Shown here in pieces: positions 24,247 to 32,297 of a stretch of DNA of 64,000 bases. This DNA comes from Enterococcus sp. DIV0212c. Its GTDB lineage: Bacteria; Bacillota; Bacilli; Lactobacillales; Enterococcaceae. The notes under the pieces are model-generated. The model had not been told where the DNA came from and ran no database searches. It was given only the letters and a program-made list of their open reading frames with translations. The stretch is from NCBI RefSeq assembly GCF_017377505.1, contig NZ_JAFREN010000016.1:124001-188000 (forward strand), written 5' to 3'. Position 1 is the stretch's first letter; each line of letters begins with the position of its first letter. Made by a program: the position numbers and the translations under genes.

Positions 24247-24969
24247 ATGAAACCAAAATACGAAGAAATCGCAGATACTTTACGCGAGCGAATAAAAAAT
24301 AATTTCTATAAAACAGATACATTATTACCTAATCAAACAGACTTAGTAAAAGAATTTAATGTGAGTCGAATGACTGTAAAAAAAGCCATCGGTATTTTAG
24401 TGATGGAAGGTCTCTTATACTCTCAACGCGGTGCTGGAACTAAAGTATTGAACCGCTCTTTTTGGGATAAAGATACTTCTCCAGTTAATGAATACGATGG
24501 CCTTAGCAAACAAATGCAAGAGCGACATAAAAATCTTAAAAGCCAAGTGATTTTATTTGAAGTTGAGTTTCCGTCCAAAGAAGTCCAAGATCGTTTGGCC
24601 ATCTCTGAAGAGCAGCCAGTTTATAGAATCATCCGCCTTCGGATTCTTGAGAATGAACCCTTCATTTTGGAACATACATATATGCCGTGTGATCTAATTC
24701 CTGGTTTAACCACAGAAATTTTACAGGAATCCATCTACTCCTATATCAAAGAGCAACTGTCACTTGATTTTGCAGGCGCTTATCGAAATATTCAAGCGGA
24801 TAAATCCGATGACTACGACCAACAGTATCTAAATTGTAAAAAAGAGGATCCTGTTCTTGAAGTACAGCAAGTTGTCTATTCAAAAGGTGGCAGACCAATT
24901 GAATTTTCTTGCAGTAGGAATCGATATGATCAACGTAGCTATTCTGTTTTAAATGTTGATTATAATTAA
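24247..24969 (+). CDS. GntR-family (HutC subfamily) repressor
   Basis: A 240-residue regulator. Winged HTH at residues 5-70 (YEEIADTLRERIKNNFY, LLPNQTDLVKEFNVSRMTVKKAIGILVMEGLL, RGAGTKVL). UTRA ligand-binding domain about 90-235 (VYRIIRLRILENEPFILEHTYMP, YSYIKEQLSLDFAGA, VLEVQQVVYSKGGRPIEFSCSRNRYDQ). The UTRA domain of sugar regulators binds a phosphorylated sugar, here presumably a beta-glucoside 6-phosphate. Its predicted targets are itself, the EIIC gene and the GH1 gene, which carry the same operator. GAGGAGG precedes the ATG. Confidence 0.92.
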   Translation: MKPKYEEIADTLRERIKNNFYKTDTLLPNQTDLVKEFNVSRMTVKKAIGILVMEGLLYSQRGAGTKVLNRSFWDKDTSPVNEYDGLSKQMQERHKNLKSQVILFEVEFPSKEVQDRLAISEEQPVYRIIRLRILENEPFILEHTYMPCDLIPGLTTEILQESIYSYIKEQLSLDFAGAYRNIQADKSDDYDQQYLNCKKEDPVLEVQQVVYSKGGRPIEFSCSRNRYDQRSYSVLNVDYN

Positions 24970-24977
24970 AAATAATA

Positions 24978-25020
24978 AGAGGATAAACTAAAACTAACGA
25001 TTCGTTTTAGTTTATCCTCT
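24978..25020. terminator. Bidirectional terminator between gntR and the GH1 gene
   Basis: AGAGGATAAACTAAAAC and GTTTTAGTTTATCCTCT form a 17-bp perfect stem with a 9-nt loop between convergent genes. Confidence 0.9.
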
Positions 25021-25027
25021 ATTTGCT

Positions 25028-26422
25028 TTAATCTAATGTACTTGTTTGTGCAATCGTTTTAAACCAATGTCCTGATTTTTTGATCGTTTTGATTTGTGTA
25101 TGGATATTGGTAGAGATAAAGCCGTAACGGTTTTTATAAGCATTTGCCCATGACCAACAATCAATCGGTGTCCATAAATGATAGCCAAAGCAATTAGAAC
25201 CCTCTTCGATTCCTTGATGAACCCATTCTAAATGTTCTCGAATGAAATCAATCCGATAGTCATCTTCAACTACTCCGTCTTCGTTCATAAAACGTTCCTC
25301 GCCAGAAATCCCCATTCCATTTTCAGAGACAAACCACGGAATATTATTGTAATTATCGCGAATGTTGATGGCAATATCATACAATGCTTTCGGATATATT
25401 TCCCAACCGCGGTCAATATTCATGCGACGGCCTGGCATATTGTACTCGTCAAAATAACGATTTGGCAACCAAGCACCCACACTATTAGGTGCGATATCTG
25501 GTGCTTTGACACGGTTTGGGTGATAGAAATTAACGCCTAGAACATCAATCGTATTTTCTTTGATTACCGCTAATTCTTCTGGTGTACTTTCCCAAAGAAC
25601 ACCATCTTTGATAAATAAATCAACTAACTCTTGTGGAAATTCACCGTGGACAGCTGTATCTAAAAACATACGATTATTAAATAGCTCAGCAATATTCGCT
25701 GCTGCTAAATCTTCTGGACTGTCAGAAGCTGGATATGTCGGTGTTAAGTTTAAAATGATTCCAATTCTTCCACCCTCGTTTTGCAGCCCTAATTTTCTAA
25801 ATGCTTGAATCGCTTTGGCCGAAGCTAGATTTAAATTGTAGGCTACCTGCACTGCTTTTTTACCATCCACGATTTTCGGATAATGGAATTGGTGTAAATA
25901 CTCACCTTCAACCACAACAATTGGCTCATTATGTGTAAACCAGTCTTTCACCCGATCACCAAATAATTCAAAACATTTTTCAGCGAATTTTACATATAAA
26001 TCAACTACATGTTTCGATTCCCAACCGCCATATTTATGATACAGCTCAACAGGTAAATCAAAGTGATGTAAATTCATCACAGGACGAATTCCAGCTTCTA
26101 TAAACGCGTCAATTACTTCGTTATAAAAACGAACAGCATCTTCGTTAACTGTTCCAAGTTCCAAATCATCAATTAAGCGGCTCCACTGTATCGAGGTGCG
26201 AACACTATTTAGACCAATTTCTTTCATCAACGCAATATCTTCTTTAAAACTATTGTAAAAATTAGAGGTCACATCTGGGCCAACTTGATCATAAAAATCG
26301 GTTGGTTCGATTTCATACCAATAATCAAACATGTTGGCGTGCTTTTTATTAAAACGTCCTTCACTTTGTGGACCTGATGTAGCGGCTCCCCACCAGAAAT
26401 CTTCTTTAAATTTTCTTTGCAT
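25028..26422 (-). CDS. Glycoside hydrolase family 1, 6-phospho-beta-glucosidase-like
   Basis: A 464-residue GH1 enzyme starting at the ATG at 26422 (MQRKFKEDFWWGAATSG); the ORF extends to a TTG at 26455 but family alignment favours the ATG. Catalytic acid/base Glu166 in FTHNEP and nucleophile Glu367 in FVSENG. GAATSGPQSEG and the WSRL segment are family landmarks. It would hydrolyse the phosphorylated beta-glucoside brought in by the PTS. Phosphate-binding residues were not checked individually, so a non-phosphorylated substrate remains possible. Its promoter carries the HutC operator. Confidence 0.9.
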   Translation of the reverse strand: MQRKFKEDFWWGAATSGPQSEGRFNKKHANMFDYWYEIEPTDFYDQVGPDVTSNFYNSFKEDIALMKEIGLNSVRTSIQWSRLIDDLELGTVNEDAVRFYNEVIDAFIEAGIRPVMNLHHFDLPVELYHKYGGWESKHVVDLYVKFAEKCFELFGDRVKDWFTHNEPIVVVEGEYLHQFHYPKIVDGKKAVQVAYNLNLASAKAIQAFRKLGLQNEGGRIGIILNLTPTYPASDSPEDLAAANIAELFNNRMFLDTAVHGEFPQELVDLFIKDGVLWESTPEELAVIKENTIDVLGVNFYHPNRVKAPDIAPNSVGAWLPNRYFDEYNMPGRRMNIDRGWEIYPKALYDIAINIRDNYNNIPWFVSENGMGISGEERFMNEDGVVEDDYRIDFIREHLEWVHQGIEEGSNCFGYHLWTPIDCWSWANAYKNRYGFISTNIHTQIKTIKKSGHWFKTIAQTSTLD

Positions 26423-26472
26423 GACTGTCCCTACTTTCGTCGAATTGTTTTTCAATCATCGTATTCACTATT

Positions 26473-26504
26473 ATTATAAAGTTAAAACTACCAAATGTCT
26501 ATAC
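26473..26504 (-). promoter_or_regulatory. Promoter and GntR operator of the GH1 gene
   Basis: On the minus strand: -35 TAGACA (26501-26496), 17-nt spacer, -10 TATAAT (26478-26473). GTCTATAC (26497-26504, plus strand) overlaps the -35, in the same geometry as the EIIC promoter. Confidence 0.85.
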
Positions 26505-26524
26505 TTTTAATTTTCAAAGTATAC

Positions 26525-26558
26525 AAAAAAAGATAAGACAAAATTCATCTTACCTTTT
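26525..26558 (-). terminator. Terminator of the fetAB-like operon
   Basis: On the minus strand AAAAGGTAAGA and TCTTATCTTTT pair (one G-U) around TGAATTTTG, followed by T-residues, just after the stop at 26569. Confidence 0.8.
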
Positions 26559-26568
26559 AGAAAATTAA

Positions 26569-27327
26569 TTAAACAATCAACTGCTTATGCTCATTATAAT
26601 AACTTTTATACGCTAAATAAGTCGCAATAACAGAACCAATACTTGTTGCAGATAATAGCATAAATGTCACCATTATTTGATACTTTATTGCATGAACAGG
26701 ATCCACACCAGCAAAAATCAAACCAGACATCATCCCAGGTAAGCTAACGATACCAACGGTTTTAGCAGAATCGATTGTTGGTGCCATTCCTGTACGAATA
26801 CTTGCTCTTACAATTGATCTTGAAGCAAGTTTGATATCTGCCCCTAAAGCAAGTTTTTCAAGAACCGCTTGTCTTTGATCATGAAACAAGCTATCCATAT
26901 TTCGATAACATAAACCAATTGCAATCATGGAGTTACTTGCAATCATCCCGCTGATTGGAATAATTTGAGAAGGAATAAAACGAATCGCTCCTGAAAGAAC
27001 CAACACCCCAATCGTCACTCCTGTACTACAAGAAATTGCCAATAAAGAAATCCCAAAACCATTTTTCAAATGATTGCTGCGTTTGCTTGCATTTAGCGCT
27101 GCATTAACAATAATGATTCCAGCCATTACTACGGTTAAAAGCTTATTGTTTACTTGGAACACATACTTAAGCAGATAACCAACTAAAATCAATTGAATAA
27201 TTGCTCGACAAACACTGATAATGATATCTTTAGTAAAGCCTAATTTTTCTTTGTAGCTGATTAATAATGCCACTACAACCAACATTCCAGCAAATAAAAG
27301 TGATAGATCATTGACTGCTAAATTCAT
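26569..27327 (-). CDS. ABC transporter permease, FetB/UPF0014 family
   Basis: A 252-residue membrane protein with about seven hydrophobic segments. The signature is the cytoplasmic region GLCYRNMDSLFHDQRQAVLEKLALGA followed by ASIRTGMAPTIDSAKTVGIVSLPGMMSGLIFAGVDPVHAIKYQI, typical of FetB/YbbM. In E. coli FetAB exports iron and helps oxidative-stress resistance; that role here is inferred from family only. Its ATG overlaps the stop of the ATPase gene by one base. Confidence 0.88.
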   Translation of the reverse strand: MNLAVNDLSLLFAGMLVVVALLISYKEKLGFTKDIIISVCRAIIQLILVGYLLKYVFQVNNKLLTVVMAGIIIVNAALNASKRSNHLKNGFGISLLAISCSTGVTIGVLVLSGAIRFIPSQIIPISGMIASNSMIAIGLCYRNMDSLFHDQRQAVLEKLALGADIKLASRSIVRASIRTGMAPTIDSAKTVGIVSLPGMMSGLIFAGVDPVHAIKYQIMVTFMLLSATSIGSVIATYLAYKSYYNEHKQLIV

Positions 27328-27974
27328 TACGCCTCCTCCAATCTACCAGCTACGATTTTTTTAACAATCGTTGATTGGGCAATTTCTTCTGCATCATGAG
27401 TAACACGAATCAACGTAATATTTTTTTCTTGGTTCAATTGTAACAGCCATTGATTAACAATTTGCTTACTTTCTTCATCTAATCCAGCCGTGACTTCATC
27501 TAAAAGTAGAACTTCTGGTAAAAAGATCACATTACGAATCAACGCGACACGCTGCTTTTCTCCGCCGGATAGTTCGGTGATTTTTTTATCAAGATAGTTT
27601 TCAGGTAGTTTTACTTCTTTTAATAGCTCTAGTACGTGACTTTCTTGAAAGTCTTTTTTACGCACTTCATACGGGAACATAAAATTATCGCGAACTGTTT
27701 CACCGAATAAAGATGGTTGTTGGAAACAGTAGGATACTTGCATGCGGTAATTTTCGGGAGTTAGTGTTGTGATATCATCACCTTTAAAAAAAATTTTTCC
27801 TTTTGTTATCGTTAATAACGAAGCAAGTAACTTCAACAGAGTACTTTTTCCCCCGCCTGATGGGCCTGTGATTGTCAGATGACTACCTTGTTCGATTTCT
27901 AATTCGATATTGTTGATAATTTGCTTATTTTCGATTTCATAAGAAATATGGTTCGCCGTTAGAATTGTTGCCAA
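27327..27974 (-). CDS. ABC transporter ATPase, FetA-like
   Basis: A 215-residue ATPase: Walker A GPSGGGKST (about 38-46), Q-loop FQQPSLFG, signature LSGGEKQR, Walker B VLLLDEVTAGLD, H-loop THDAEE. It begins at a TTG (27974), preceded by a GAGGAG site at a 9-10 nt distance; no ATG fits the MATILTANHI-type N-terminus. It forms a two-gene operon with the FetB-like permease. The short length fits the FetA group. Confidence 0.88.
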   Translation of the reverse strand: MATILTANHISYEIENKQIINNIELEIEQGSHLTITGPSGGGKSTLLKLLASLLTITKGKIFFKGDDITTLTPENYRMQVSYCFQQPSLFGETVRDNFMFPYEVRKKDFQESHVLELLKEVKLPENYLDKKITELSGGEKQRVALIRNVIFLPEVLLLDEVTAGLDEESKQIVNQWLLQLNQEKNITLIRVTHDAEEIAQSTIVKKIVAGRLEEA

Positions 27975-28081
27975 ATTCTTTCACTCCTCGTCATTTCTTC
28001 GCTTTTTATCATATCATAAAAAATCAAGTAAACTCTACAATTTATCGTGAAAAAATACAAGGTTATTTATTGTATTAATAT

Positions 28082-28117
28082 AAAAAAAGCCAACCTCAAT
28101 TATGAAGTTGACTTTTT
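28082..28117 (-). terminator. Terminator after the VOC gene
   Basis: On the minus strand AAAAAGTCAACTTCA and TGAGGTTGGCTTTTT pair (G-U pairs) around a 4-nt loop, followed by further T. Confidence 0.85.
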
Positions 28118-28121
28118 CAAT

Positions 28122-28967
28122 CTAATATCCAAACTTAATCTGCATACCATTTGGATCTTGGATCACTACTTGCTCATTTTCCTTCACATACTCAACAGAA
28201 GTTTCATCAAGCTGCTTAACAAACAACTCAAACGCTTCGCTAGAAGGCAACTGGAACGTATACCACACCAACCCCAACTGATTCTCACCAATTAAAGCCA
28301 CATGCTCACCATTCCAAGTATTCGTCCCAATATGATGATGATAAACACCCGCCGCGAAGAATTTCGCACGTCTGCCAAAGTTAGATTTCAACGAAAAACC
28401 AAGCTGTTCATAAAACGTCTCCGTCTCCTCTAAATCTGCAACCTGTAAATGAACATGTCCAATTCTTGATCCTGGTGCCATGCCTAACCATTGACCGTCA
28501 GCTTCTGCGACGACGCCATCTCCATCCAATTCTTCCGTCACACCAATAATCTCTCCATCTGCTCGGATATCCCACTCAGTCATTGGTTTATCCCGATAGA
28601 TTTCGATACCATTGCCTTCTGGATCGCTTAGATAGATTGCTTCGCTGTAGCCATGATCAGCTGCACCAATTTCAACATTGTTTTGCATCAGCCATAATAA
28701 GCTATTGCCTAAATCTTTACGCGAAGGTAAGAGAAAAGCGGTATGATACAAACCTGTCGTATTATTTTTCACTACAGGATCAACCAGTTCTTCAAGAACT
28801 ACAATCGCTTCAGAAGAATCTTGTGCAGCTAAGAAAGCTGTATTGTCTTCTTTTTTCAATAAAACAAGTCCAATCATCTGTGTATAAAAGTCTGTCATCA
28901 CTTCCAGATTTTGTACGTTCAGTTTTACTTGTTTTACGATTGTTTCTTTAGGTAATGTGTATACCAT
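28122..28967 (-). CDS. VOC-family ring-cleaving dioxygenase-like protein (CatE-like)
   Basis: A 281-residue protein starting at the ATG at 28967, which has GGAGGAG 6 nt upstream. It contains two glyoxalase/VOC modules: residues about 8-120 (VKLNVQNLEVMTDFYTQMIGLVLL ... YLSDPEGNGIEIYRD) and about 160-280 (GHVHLQVADLEETETFYEQLGFSL ... VIQDPNGMQIKFGY). The metal ligands H (GHVHLQ), H (YHHHIGTN) and E (GNGIEIY) are of the expected kind. It resembles B. subtilis CatE, a catechol-2,3-dioxygenase that removes catechols. It is 24 nt downstream of the nitroreductase gene. Confidence 0.85.
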   Translation of the reverse strand: MVYTLPKETIVKQVKLNVQNLEVMTDFYTQMIGLVLLKKEDNTAFLAAQDSSEAIVVLEELVDPVVKNNTTGLYHTAFLLPSRKDLGNSLLWLMQNNVEIGAADHGYSEAIYLSDPEGNGIEIYRDKPMTEWDIRADGEIIGVTEELDGDGVVAEADGQWLGMAPGSRIGHVHLQVADLEETETFYEQLGFSLKSNFGRRAKFFAAGVYHHHIGTNTWNGEHVALIGENQLGLVWYTFQLPSSEAFELFVKQLDETSVEYVKENEQVVIQDPNGMQIKFGY

Positions 28968-28991
28968 GCTTTTCTCCTCCATTTGCGTTAA

Positions 28992-29588
28992 TTAGTTAAA
29001 TTCTAAGAAACGTGCGCTATCTTCCATATATTCTTTTTCGCCAGCTTCAGCTTCGATTGAACCAAAAACAAGTTGTGCTCTTAGTTTCCATTGGCTTGGA
29101 ATAGACCATTCTTTAGCTACAGCTTCATCGATTACTGGGTTGTAATGTTGTAAGTTTGCACCAATATTTTTTTGTGCTAATGCTGTCCAAACATTGGCTT
29201 GAGTTAAACCACTTGCTTGTTCTGACCATACTGGGAAGTTATCCGCATATAATTCAAATTGTTCTTGTAAGTTTTTAACGATATCCATGTCTTCAAAGAA
29301 AAGTAATGTACCAGTTCCAGCTGCAAAGCTTTGTAATTTCGCTTGTGTATTTGGGAAAGCTTCTGCAGGTGTTAAAGGTTTCAACGCTTCTTCTGTGATT
29401 GACCATAATTTTTTATGTGCATCGCCGAATAAGAAAACCACGCGTTGTGTTTGTGAGTTAAACGATGTTGGACTTTCTCTAACGATCTCTTTCACTAAAG
29501 CTGTGATTTCTTCTTGTGATTGTGGTAGGTTATCTCCTAAAGCGTAGATTGAACGGCGTTTTTTTAATGCTTGAATAAATTCTGTCAT
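28992..29588 (-). CDS. Nitroreductase family protein (Frm2/HbN-like)
   Basis: A 198-residue flavin oxidoreductase of the nitroreductase superfamily, frm2-like branch: MTEFIQALKKRRSIYALG, SPTSFNSQTQRVVFLFGDAHKKLW, TGTLLFFED, NVWTALAQKNIGANLQHYNP, and WKLRAQLVFGS at the end. It is expected to bind FMN and reduce nitro compounds or quinones with NAD(P)H. It leads an operon with the CatE-like gene, the same pairing as catDE-type quinone/catechol detoxification. The promoter has two palindromic boxes. Confidence 0.88.
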   Translation of the reverse strand: MTEFIQALKKRRSIYALGDNLPQSQEEITALVKEIVRESPTSFNSQTQRVVFLFGDAHKKLWSITEEALKPLTPAEAFPNTQAKLQSFAAGTGTLLFFEDMDIVKNLQEQFELYADNFPVWSEQASGLTQANVWTALAQKNIGANLQHYNPVIDEAVAKEWSIPSQWKLRAQLVFGSIEAEAGEKEYMEDSARFLEFN

Positions 29589-29635
29589 GTGTATTGCTCC
29601 TTTTCGATTCGAATTAGTTTTTAGATTACTTTCAC

Positions 29636-29688
29636 AGTATATCGTCTTACTAAAAGTAAGTAAAGAGATTTGACTTACTTTTTATAAG
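29636..29688 (-). promoter_or_regulatory. Promoter with two CTTAC-N5-GTAAG boxes before the nitroreductase operon
   Basis: On the minus strand: -35 TTTACT (29664-29659), 17-nt spacer, -10 TATACT (29641-29636). A perfect palindrome CTTAC-TAAAA-GTAAG (29646-29660) fills the spacer, and a second, one mismatch away, CTTAC-TTTTT-ATAAG lies at 29674-29688. This looks like a repressor site of the MarR or DUF24/HxlR (CatR/YodB) kind; the regulator is not adjacent. Confidence 0.7.
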
Positions 29689-29710
29689 TTTTTTTCAAAA
29701 TAAAAGAAAA

Positions 29711-29745
29711 AGCCTAAGACAAGGGGATTCTTGTCTCAAACTTTT
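29711..29745 (-). terminator. Terminator after the DUF1304 gene
   Basis: AGACAAG and CTTGTCT pair around GGGATT, extended imperfectly, with a T-rich run on the minus strand. Confidence 0.6.
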
Positions 29746-29751
29746 CTCTGA

Positions 29752-30117
29752 TTATCTAAAAATAAACAATGTTACCAATGTAATAATTGCTGGAATACCT
29801 TGTTTTATCAAAATCGATTTGGATGAAGTCAATCCACCATACACAGCAGCGACAACTACACAAATGATGAAGAACGTTACCACACTCCAACTATTAACAG
29901 CAAAAAATGCGCCCCATAAAATTCCAGTAGCTAAAAATCCGTTGTATAATCCTTGATTTTTAAATAGCGTCTGTACTCTGGGATCAGCCAAGAATTCTTT
30001 ATCTAATCCAAAGCTCCGTTGTGCTGCAGGTGAAGTTGTTTGAAACATTTCTAGATATAAAATGTAATAATGTTCAACTGCAACGATCACAGCTAAAACT
30101 AAGGGAATGATATGCAT
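29752..30117 (-). CDS. DUF1304-family small membrane protein
   Basis: A 121-residue protein starting at the ATG at 30117 with AGGAGGAG upstream; the longer ORF runs back into the nitroreductase gene and is not a coding extension. Four membrane segments: 2-19, about 48-70, 73-90 and 100-120. The motif VAVEHYYILYLEMFQT, then NQGLYNGFLATGI, is typical of DUF1304. Function is unknown. It follows the nitroreductase by 13 nt and is probably in the same transcript. Confidence 0.82.
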   Translation of the reverse strand: MHIIPLVLAVIVAVEHYYILYLEMFQTTSPAAQRSFGLDKEFLADPRVQTLFKNQGLYNGFLATGILWGAFFAVNSWSVVTFFIICVVVAAVYGGLTSSKSILIKQGIPAIITLVTLFIFR

Positions 30118-30130
30118 GAGGTTTCTCCTC

Positions 30131-30769
30131 CTATTTCCAAGTTGTAATGTCAGCAGCCGGTAAACGATAAGAAGGATAGCCTTCTTCATTTGCTTTACCA
30201 ATTGAAACGATCATTACTGGATAATAACGTTCTTTATCCATATCTAGCGCTTCAGCAATTTTTTCACGTTCAAAGCCGCCGATAGGATTGGTATCATAAC
30301 CATAAGCACGAGCAACTAACATTAAGTTCATCGCTGCTAAGGCTCCATCGATAATTGCCATTTCTTTTTTGTCTTCTGTGGACATTTGCTCAAATAGAGG
30401 ACTCAGTGCTTCTAATTGACGCTCTTTCACTTCTGGCGGCATTAGGTTTTGTTCAACAGCCGTACCGTAAATTTTTTCAGCATGCTCAAAACTATTTAAA
30501 TCTCCAAAGATCACGACCATTGCAGCTGATGTTTCATTTTGTAATTTATTAAAACGTACAAGTGGAGCAATGGCTTCTTTCCCTTCATCACTTGCAACAA
30601 CAGTAAAACGCCAAGGTTGCATATTCACAGAGGAAGGTGCTTTAACAGTGTCATTGATGATTTGCTCCATCTCTTCACGACTAATTTTAACTGTTGGATC
30701 GTAATTGCGAATTGATCTTCTACCTTTCATGATCGTATCGAAATTATTTTCTTTATATGTGTTTTCCAT
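30131..30769 (-). CDS. Nitroreductase family protein
   Basis: A 212-residue FMN-dependent nitroreductase from the ATG at 30769, which follows GAGGGA; further upstream codons run through the operator. Landmarks: GRRSIRNYDP, KAPSSVNMQPWRFTVV, AAMVVIFGDL, AAMNLMLVARAYGYDTNPIGGFE and YYPVMIVSIGK. It probably reduces nitroaromatics or quinones. It is divergent from the ArsR-type gene, with a shared palindrome between, so ArsR control is likely. Confidence 0.9.
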   Translation of the reverse strand: MENTYKENNFDTIMKGRRSIRNYDPTVKISREEMEQIINDTVKAPSSVNMQPWRFTVVASDEGKEAIAPLVRFNKLQNETSAAMVVIFGDLNSFEHAEKIYGTAVEQNLMPPEVKERQLEALSPLFEQMSTEDKKEMAIIDGALAAMNLMLVARAYGYDTNPIGGFEREKIAEALDMDKERYYPVMIVSIGKANEEGYPSYRLPAADITTWK

Positions 30770-30791
30770 AATATCCCTCGTTTCTCTATTC

Positions 30792-30809
30792 GTTCGATTA
30801 TTTTCGAAC
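30792..30809. promoter_or_regulatory. Palindromic operator between the nitroreductase and ArsR genes
   Basis: GTTCGA-TTATTT-TCGAAC is a perfect 6-bp inverted repeat with a 6-nt spacer. It lies 23 nt upstream of the nitroreductase start and 63 nt upstream of the ArsR-type start, a good place for an ArsR-family repressor to block the nitroreductase promoter. Confidence 0.55.
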
Positions 30810-30856
30810 AAATAAAATATATCATTCCCTCAGCAATATGTAAAGTAGAAAGTTTA

Positions 30857-30871
30857 TGTTATAATCTGTTT
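30857..30871 (+). promoter_or_regulatory. Extended -10 promoter of the leaderless ArsR-type gene
   Basis: TGTTATAAT (TG at 30857-30858, TATAAT 30860-30865) ends only 6 nt before the ATG at 30872, so transcription should start at or within a base or two of the start codon. No Shine-Dalgarno fits. Confidence 0.65.
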
Positions 30872-31183
30872 ATGAAAAATAAAATGACCGATAACAATAA
30901 CGATCCTGTTCTTCAAGCGTTGCAAGCAGTCAGTGATCCCATTCGTTTGAATATCCTCACTTGCTTACTACTGGATGGTGAAAAACGGATAACTTCAGAA
31001 AAATATAATATTGTAAAATCCACCTTATCTCACCATATTAAATTGCTTAAGGATGCTCAGCTGATTCAAGAAATCAAAATTGGGACAGCTAAAACGTATG
31101 TTTTAAATCATGAGTACATCCAACGAGAATTGCCTGGATTAATAGAATTGATCCGCTTTAGAGCAGGAAAATCAAACAAATAG
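30872..31183 (+). CDS. ArsR-family transcriptional regulator
   Basis: A 103-residue winged HTH protein: LQAVSDPIRLNILTCLLLDGEKRI, KYNIVKSTLSHHIKLLKDAQLI (recognition helix), IKIGTAKTYVLNHEYI wing. No Cys at all, so it is not a thiol- or arsenite-type metal sensor; relatives beside oxidoreductases sense redox or organic ligands. The start codon lies 6 nt after the -10 box, implying leaderless mRNA. An internal ATG at 30884 also lacks a ribosome binding site. Confidence 0.88.
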   Translation: MKNKMTDNNNDPVLQALQAVSDPIRLNILTCLLLDGEKRITSEKYNIVKSTLSHHIKLLKDAQLIQEIKIGTAKTYVLNHEYIQRELPGLIELIRFRAGKSNK

Positions 31184-31226
31184 ACCACCCTCAACAAATT
31201 CGCCTGTTGAGGATGGTCTTTTTTAT
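31183..31226. terminator. Bidirectional terminator between arsR-type and quinone oxidoreductase genes
   Basis: GACCACCCTCAACA and TGTTGAGGATGGTC form a 14-bp stem with one mismatch (C opposite A), followed by TTTTTT. It separates convergent genes. Confidence 0.88.
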
Positions 31227-32168
31227 TTAGTCAGCCATTTTGATGACGATTTTTCCAACCGCATGGTGAGTTTCACTTAATGCGTGAGCATCGTAAACAC
31301 CTTGTCTAGAGAAAGGAAAAACTTCTCCGACTACTGAAATCACTTTTCCAGAAGCCATTAAATCGGCAATTTCTTGTAATTGTTTTCCGTTTGTTTGAAG
31401 CCAGATACTTTCGGCTTTGATGTTTTTTTCTTTCGCCAACTCTTCATCTGCAATACCAACGATTGAAATCAAACGCCCTGTATTTGGTTTTAGCACAGAA
31501 AAGCTTGATTTTTGGATATCTCCGCCCATCGTATCAAAAACTACGTCGATATCTGTTAGGACTTCTGCAAAATTAGTCGTATGATAATCGATCACTTCAT
31601 CTGCCCCTAGTTTTTTGAGTAACTCATGATTTTTTTCGCTAGCTGTTGTAATAACATAAGCACCCGCTTGTTTCGCTAATTGAATCGCATAAGTTCCAAC
31701 ACCGCCAGCTCCGGCATGAATCAAGACTTTTTCGCCTTTTTGAAGTTTTCCGTGATCAAAAAGCGCTTGTAAAGCTGTTAATCCAGCTAGTGGAACAGCC
31801 GCTGCTTCTTCAAAGCTAATATTGTCAGGAATTTTTGCTAAAAGATTATCGTCAACGATTGTTTCCTCTGCATATGTTCCAAAACGAGTTGTTTCTGGAC
31901 GAGCGAAAACTTTATCGCCGACTTTCCAGTCAGTCACACCACTACCTACTTCTGTGATGACACCTGCAACGTCCCAGCCTAAAATAATGGGGAACGGCCA
32001 GTCAAACATTTGTTTTAAATAGCCTTCTCTTAATTTCCAATCGATTGGATTGATCGATGTTGCATGCTCTTTAACGAGTACTTGATTTTCTTTTAATTCA
32101 GGTAGGGTTACGTCCTGTTCGGTTAATTCTTCTTTACTGCCATATTGATTGATGACTACTGCTTTCAT
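31227..32168 (-). CDS. NADPH:quinone oxidoreductase-like (zinc-less MDR) protein
   Basis: A 313-residue medium-chain dehydrogenase. Catalytic half: VLVKEHATSINPIDWKLREGY and GWDVAGVITEVGSGVTDWKVGDKVFA; cofactor site HAGAGGVGTYAIQLAKQAGAYVITTAS with A rather than a second G, as in NADPH users. No zinc-binding Cys cluster is present. It should reduce quinones or alpha,beta-unsaturated carbonyls. It stands alone with its own terminator side shared with the ArsR gene. AGGAGG-like site precedes the ATG. Confidence 0.88.
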   Translation of the reverse strand: MKAVVINQYGSKEELTEQDVTLPELKENQVLVKEHATSINPIDWKLREGYLKQMFDWPFPIILGWDVAGVITEVGSGVTDWKVGDKVFARPETTRFGTYAEETIVDDNLLAKIPDNISFEEAAAVPLAGLTALQALFDHGKLQKGEKVLIHAGAGGVGTYAIQLAKQAGAYVITTASEKNHELLKKLGADEVIDYHTTNFAEVLTDIDVVFDTMGGDIQKSSFSVLKPNTGRLISIVGIADEELAKEKNIKAESIWLQTNGKQLQEIADLMASGKVISVVGEVFPFSRQGVYDAHALSETHHAVGKIVIKMAD

Positions 32169-32249
32169 ATTTATGATTCCTCCGTCTTTTAAACAAAATG
32201 TGAACTCAGTATACTCCTTATTTTTTATTTAGGTAAAAAATATGCTTAC

Positions 32250-32292
32250 AAAAAATAAGAACAAAGCAATAAATGCTTTGTTCTTATTTTTT
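32250..32292 (-). terminator. Terminator of the MacB-like ABC operon
   Basis: AAAAAATAAGAACAAAGCA and TGCTTTGTTCTTATTTTTT form a 19-bp perfect stem with a 5-nt loop. Confidence 0.92.
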
Positions 32293-32297
32293 AACGC

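Noticed and set aside
28047..28295. Plus-strand open frame of 82 codons
   Set aside because: It covers a terminator and the antisense of the VOC gene.
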